From the NCBI GenBank assembly GCA_937928795.1, contig CALFWB010000025.1, forward strand, positions 1 to 42,166: DNA of 42,166 nucleotides, written 5' to 3'. The notes beneath the pieces were generated by a model that did not search any database, was not told the DNA's origin, and saw only the letters and a list, made by a program, of their open reading frames with translations. Positions 40,278-42,166 of this stretch are shown one piece after another. The position numbers and the translations under genes are program-made. Source of the DNA: an uncultured Anaerolineales bacterium (GTDB lineage: Bacteria; Chloroflexota; Anaerolineae; Anaerolineales; UBA4823). The stretch's first letter is position 1. Each line of letters starts with the position of its first letter.

Positions 40278-40302
40278 TACGATCAACAACCCAAAATGTT
40301 TC
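40278..40302 (-). promoter_or_regulatory. SigW-like autoregulatory ECF promoter
   Basis: On the minus strand GAAAC (40302-40298), exactly 16 bases, then CGTA (40281-40278). This equals the Bacillus SigW consensus GAAAC-N16-CGTA. It lies 20 bases upstream of the sigma gene start, the position expected for autoregulation. No other copy was noticed in front of genes in the window. Confidence 0.75.
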
Positions 40303-40364
40303 GCTTGGCGTGTGTCAAGACGAAGTAGATGATTCTTGGTCTTGTCCCTGATCTTTGCTATCGC

Positions 40365-41258
40365 TCAGGGCGTTCGCTCAACCCAGGGCTTGAACCCTTC
40401 CCCAAAAACTTCATTAGCCTGTCCGATAACCATAAAGGCATCTGGATCGGCGGCGCGCACCAGAGCTTTGATCTGGGCGATCTCCGAACGGCTAACGACA
40501 CAGTATAGCACGGTTTTCGGGCGGGCGCTAAAGCCGCCCTCGGCTGGCAACAAGGTAACGCCACGTTCCATCTCATAGAGGATTTTTTGACGAATTTCTT
40601 CAGGCCGTTCGCTGATGATCATTGCCGTGCGGGTAACGTTAGAGCCTTCTAACGTTACCTCGGCAGCTACCCCGCTGATATACAACATGACAATCGCATA
40701 CAAAGCATTTTCCCAACTGAAGGAGATGCCCGCTAAAAACATGATCAGGGCATCGGTGAGCATGTAAGACTGCGAGAGGGAAATCCCCCAACGATGGTTG
40801 AGGATGCGCGCTAAGATGTCACTCCCGCCACTGGTCCCCTGTCCTCGATATACCAAGCCAAAACCAATGCCGCTGATCACACCTCCATAAAGCGCATTGA
40901 GATTCAAATCCGGCGTGATGCCTCCTGATGGCAAAAAAAAGGCGAGGACATCTACCAAAAATGAGAAAGCCCCAACGGCAAAGACGGTTCGCAATGCAAA
41001 GCGCAATCCACCTAAATAGCGCCAACCCAACAGAAAAAGCGGGATATTACCGATGACCACCATCACCCCAATTGGCCATCCCGTATAGTAATTGATGATT
41101 TGAGCTAAGCCAGCCACTCCCCCCGATGCCAAACGAGCGGGGATGAGGAACAAACGCATCGCCAGAGCTTGCAATAACACACCCGCCAAAATTATTAGCC
41201 CATCGCGCCCATCCCGCCAGGTCAAAGGGGCAATGAATTTACGCCTTTGTTCCGCCAT
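40365..41258 (-). CDS. YitT-family membrane protein (DUF2179)
   Basis: A 297-residue protein with five or so TM helices in the first 190 residues (GVLLQALAMRLFLIPARLASGG is typical of YitT), including the conserved RGQGTSGGSDILARIL loop. A cytoplasmic DUF2179 domain follows (TVLYCVVSRSEIAQIKALV, DPDAFMVIGQANEVFGEGF). Transport function is likely but the substrate is unknown. The ATG at 41258 gives the family-like N-terminus and overlaps the upstream dehydrogenase gene by 20 bases. Confidence 0.88.
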   Translation of the reverse strand: MAEQRRKFIAPLTWRDGRDGLIILAGVLLQALAMRLFLIPARLASGGVAGLAQIINYYTGWPIGVMVVIGNIPLFLLGWRYLGGLRFALRTVFAVGAFSFLVDVLAFFLPSGGITPDLNLNALYGGVISGIGFGLVYRGQGTSGGSDILARILNHRWGISLSQSYMLTDALIMFLAGISFSWENALYAIVMLYISGVAAEVTLEGSNVTRTAMIISERPEEIRQKILYEMERGVTLLPAEGGFSARPKTVLYCVVSRSEIAQIKALVRAADPDAFMVIGQANEVFGEGFKPWVERTP

Positions 41259-42153
41259 CTTCGTCCAACAACTGCAGATTTGCCAAATGCTCAATCACAC
41301 CGATCACAGCCGAGTTATCCAATTCGCGCATTCCCATCTCCAACATGGCGTGATAGAGCTGGGTGTGAACGGCTGTGCTCGGCAAGGGAATGCCATATTG
41401 ACGGGCGGTTTCGATGACGATATCCAAATCTTTGGTTTGCATATACGCCTTAAAGCCTGGCTGTCGGTTGCCGGCAAACAAGCGCGGTGGCTTGACGTCC
41501 AACGTCCAGCACTGGGCTGCGCCACCCTTAATGGCTTCAACCACTTTTTGAGGGTCGGCGCCGGCTTTTTTGGCAAAGATCAACAATTCCCCCATCGCCA
41601 CCATTTGAGCTGCCACCATAATTTGATTAGCTGCCTTGGCAATCTGTCCTGCGCCAGCGTCGCCCACATGGGTAATCGTCTTTCCCATGGCTTCAAAAAT
41701 CGGGCGGACCTTTTCCAATGCCTCTGCGGGCCCGCCAACCATAATCGCCAAAGTGCCTTGCCGAGCGCCAATATCCCCGCCGCTGACCGGGGCATCCAGT
41801 GCCAGCACTCCTTTCTCTGCCAACCGCTCCGCAATCAAGCGCGCCGCTGCCGGCTTAATGGTAGAGTTATCCACATAGATCAAGCCCGAATGAGCGCCTT
41901 CTATAATCCCATCCTTCCCCAATACGACCAACTCGACATCGGGCGTATCAGGAAGATTGGTAAAAACCACATCCACCTGCTCTGCCACCTCCTTCGGAGA
42001 AAAAGCAGCTTTTGCCCCCTCGGCAACCAATTCCTCCACAGCAGCCCGACTGCGATTGTGAACGACAAGGGGAAAACCGGCTTTCAGAATGTTGCGGGCA
42101 ATGGACTTGCCCATCAAGCCCAAACCGATGTAACCGACACGAAGCTGCAACAT
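41239..42153 (-). CDS. beta-hydroxyacid dehydrogenase (3-hydroxyisobutyrate/tartronate semialdehyde type)
   Basis: A 304-residue NAD(P)-dependent enzyme. The Rossmann motif is GYIGLGLMGKSIARN, the substrate-binding motif DAPVSGGDIGARQGTL, and the catalytic lysine lies in GAGQIAKAANQ. Substrate could be 3-hydroxyisobutyrate, tartronate semialdehyde or a related short hydroxyacid; sequence alone does not decide. AAGGAGGT lies 5 bases before the ATG. It precedes and overlaps the YitT-like gene. Confidence 0.9.
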   Translation of the reverse strand: MLQLRVGYIGLGLMGKSIARNILKAGFPLVVHNRSRAAVEELVAEGAKAAFSPKEVAEQVDVVFTNLPDTPDVELVVLGKDGIIEGAHSGLIYVDNSTIKPAAARLIAERLAEKGVLALDAPVSGGDIGARQGTLAIMVGGPAEALEKVRPIFEAMGKTITHVGDAGAGQIAKAANQIMVAAQMVAMGELLIFAKKAGADPQKVVEAIKGGAAQCWTLDVKPPRLFAGNRQPGFKAYMQTKDLDIVIETARQYGIPLPSTAVHTQLYHAMLEMGMRELDNSAVIGVIEHLANLQLLDEDGGTKA

Positions 42154-42166
42154 TGTACCTCCTTAT

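Overview
The window looks like a chromosomal segment of a Chloroflexota bacterium, probably Anaerolineae-like (inference). Reasons: secreted proteins are lipoproteins with Thr/Pro-rich linkers after the lipobox; there is a standalone DUF3782-type nuclease-like protein, a DUF4332 protein and DUF4491 proteins; and a B-family DNA polymerase sits in a bacterial operon. Base composition is moderate. I see no rRNA, tRNA, CRISPR array or intact insertion sequence.

Layout. 1-6.4 kb: inverted-repeat element, thiolase-fold ketoacyl synthase III homolog, DUF3782-like protein (minus), class III sirtuin, and a minus-strand run of a DUF1232 protein and two secreted lipoproteins (PQQ-type sugar dehydrogenase and metallophosphoesterase). 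6.4-7.9 kb: infC-rpmI-rplT on the minus strand, with an AUC start for infC, tandem promoters and a terminator. 8.2-10.6 kb: folate operon folE, FolM-like pteridine reductase, folB, folK. 10.7-14.1 kb: small eight-Cys ferredoxin, radical SAM-HhH protein, secreted nuclease, ArsR regulator. 14.3-17.3 kb: three-gene cassette of a degenerate RadA/RecA-like protein, a small helical protein and a PolB with altered catalytic motif C. 17.3-18.1 kb: IS630-family remnant and REP-like repeats. 18.1-30.5 kb: accessory catabolic locus with a divergent GntR regulator, a dipeptide-type ABC importer, two non-pyrrolysine MttB-superfamily methyltransferases and two PLP enzymes. 30.7-37.2 kb: DUF4332 protein, ribokinase, SWIM-SNF2 ATPase, two DUF4491 membrane proteins, era. 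37.3-42.2 kb (minus): AIM24-family protein, an ECF sigma/anti-sigma/polymer-forming membrane protein operon with a SigW-like promoter, a YitT-family protein and a beta-hydroxyacid dehydrogenase.

Two loci best fit an undescribed system. The first is the RadA-like/helical/PolB cassette, whose composition parallels bacterial imuA-imuB-dnaE2 mutagenesis cassettes but is built on an archaeal PolB2-like enzyme; it starts at a leaderless promoter holding a perfect inverted repeat. The second is the 12-kb MttB locus, which looks like import plus demethylation plus PLP-dependent breakdown of an unknown methylated amine or amino acid, without a corrinoid protein in the window and with a roughly 120-residue insertion in one permease.

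A recurring regulatory theme is leaderless transcription: at several genes a -10 hexamer ends six bases before the start codon, or before the base preceding it, and no ribosome-binding site is present.
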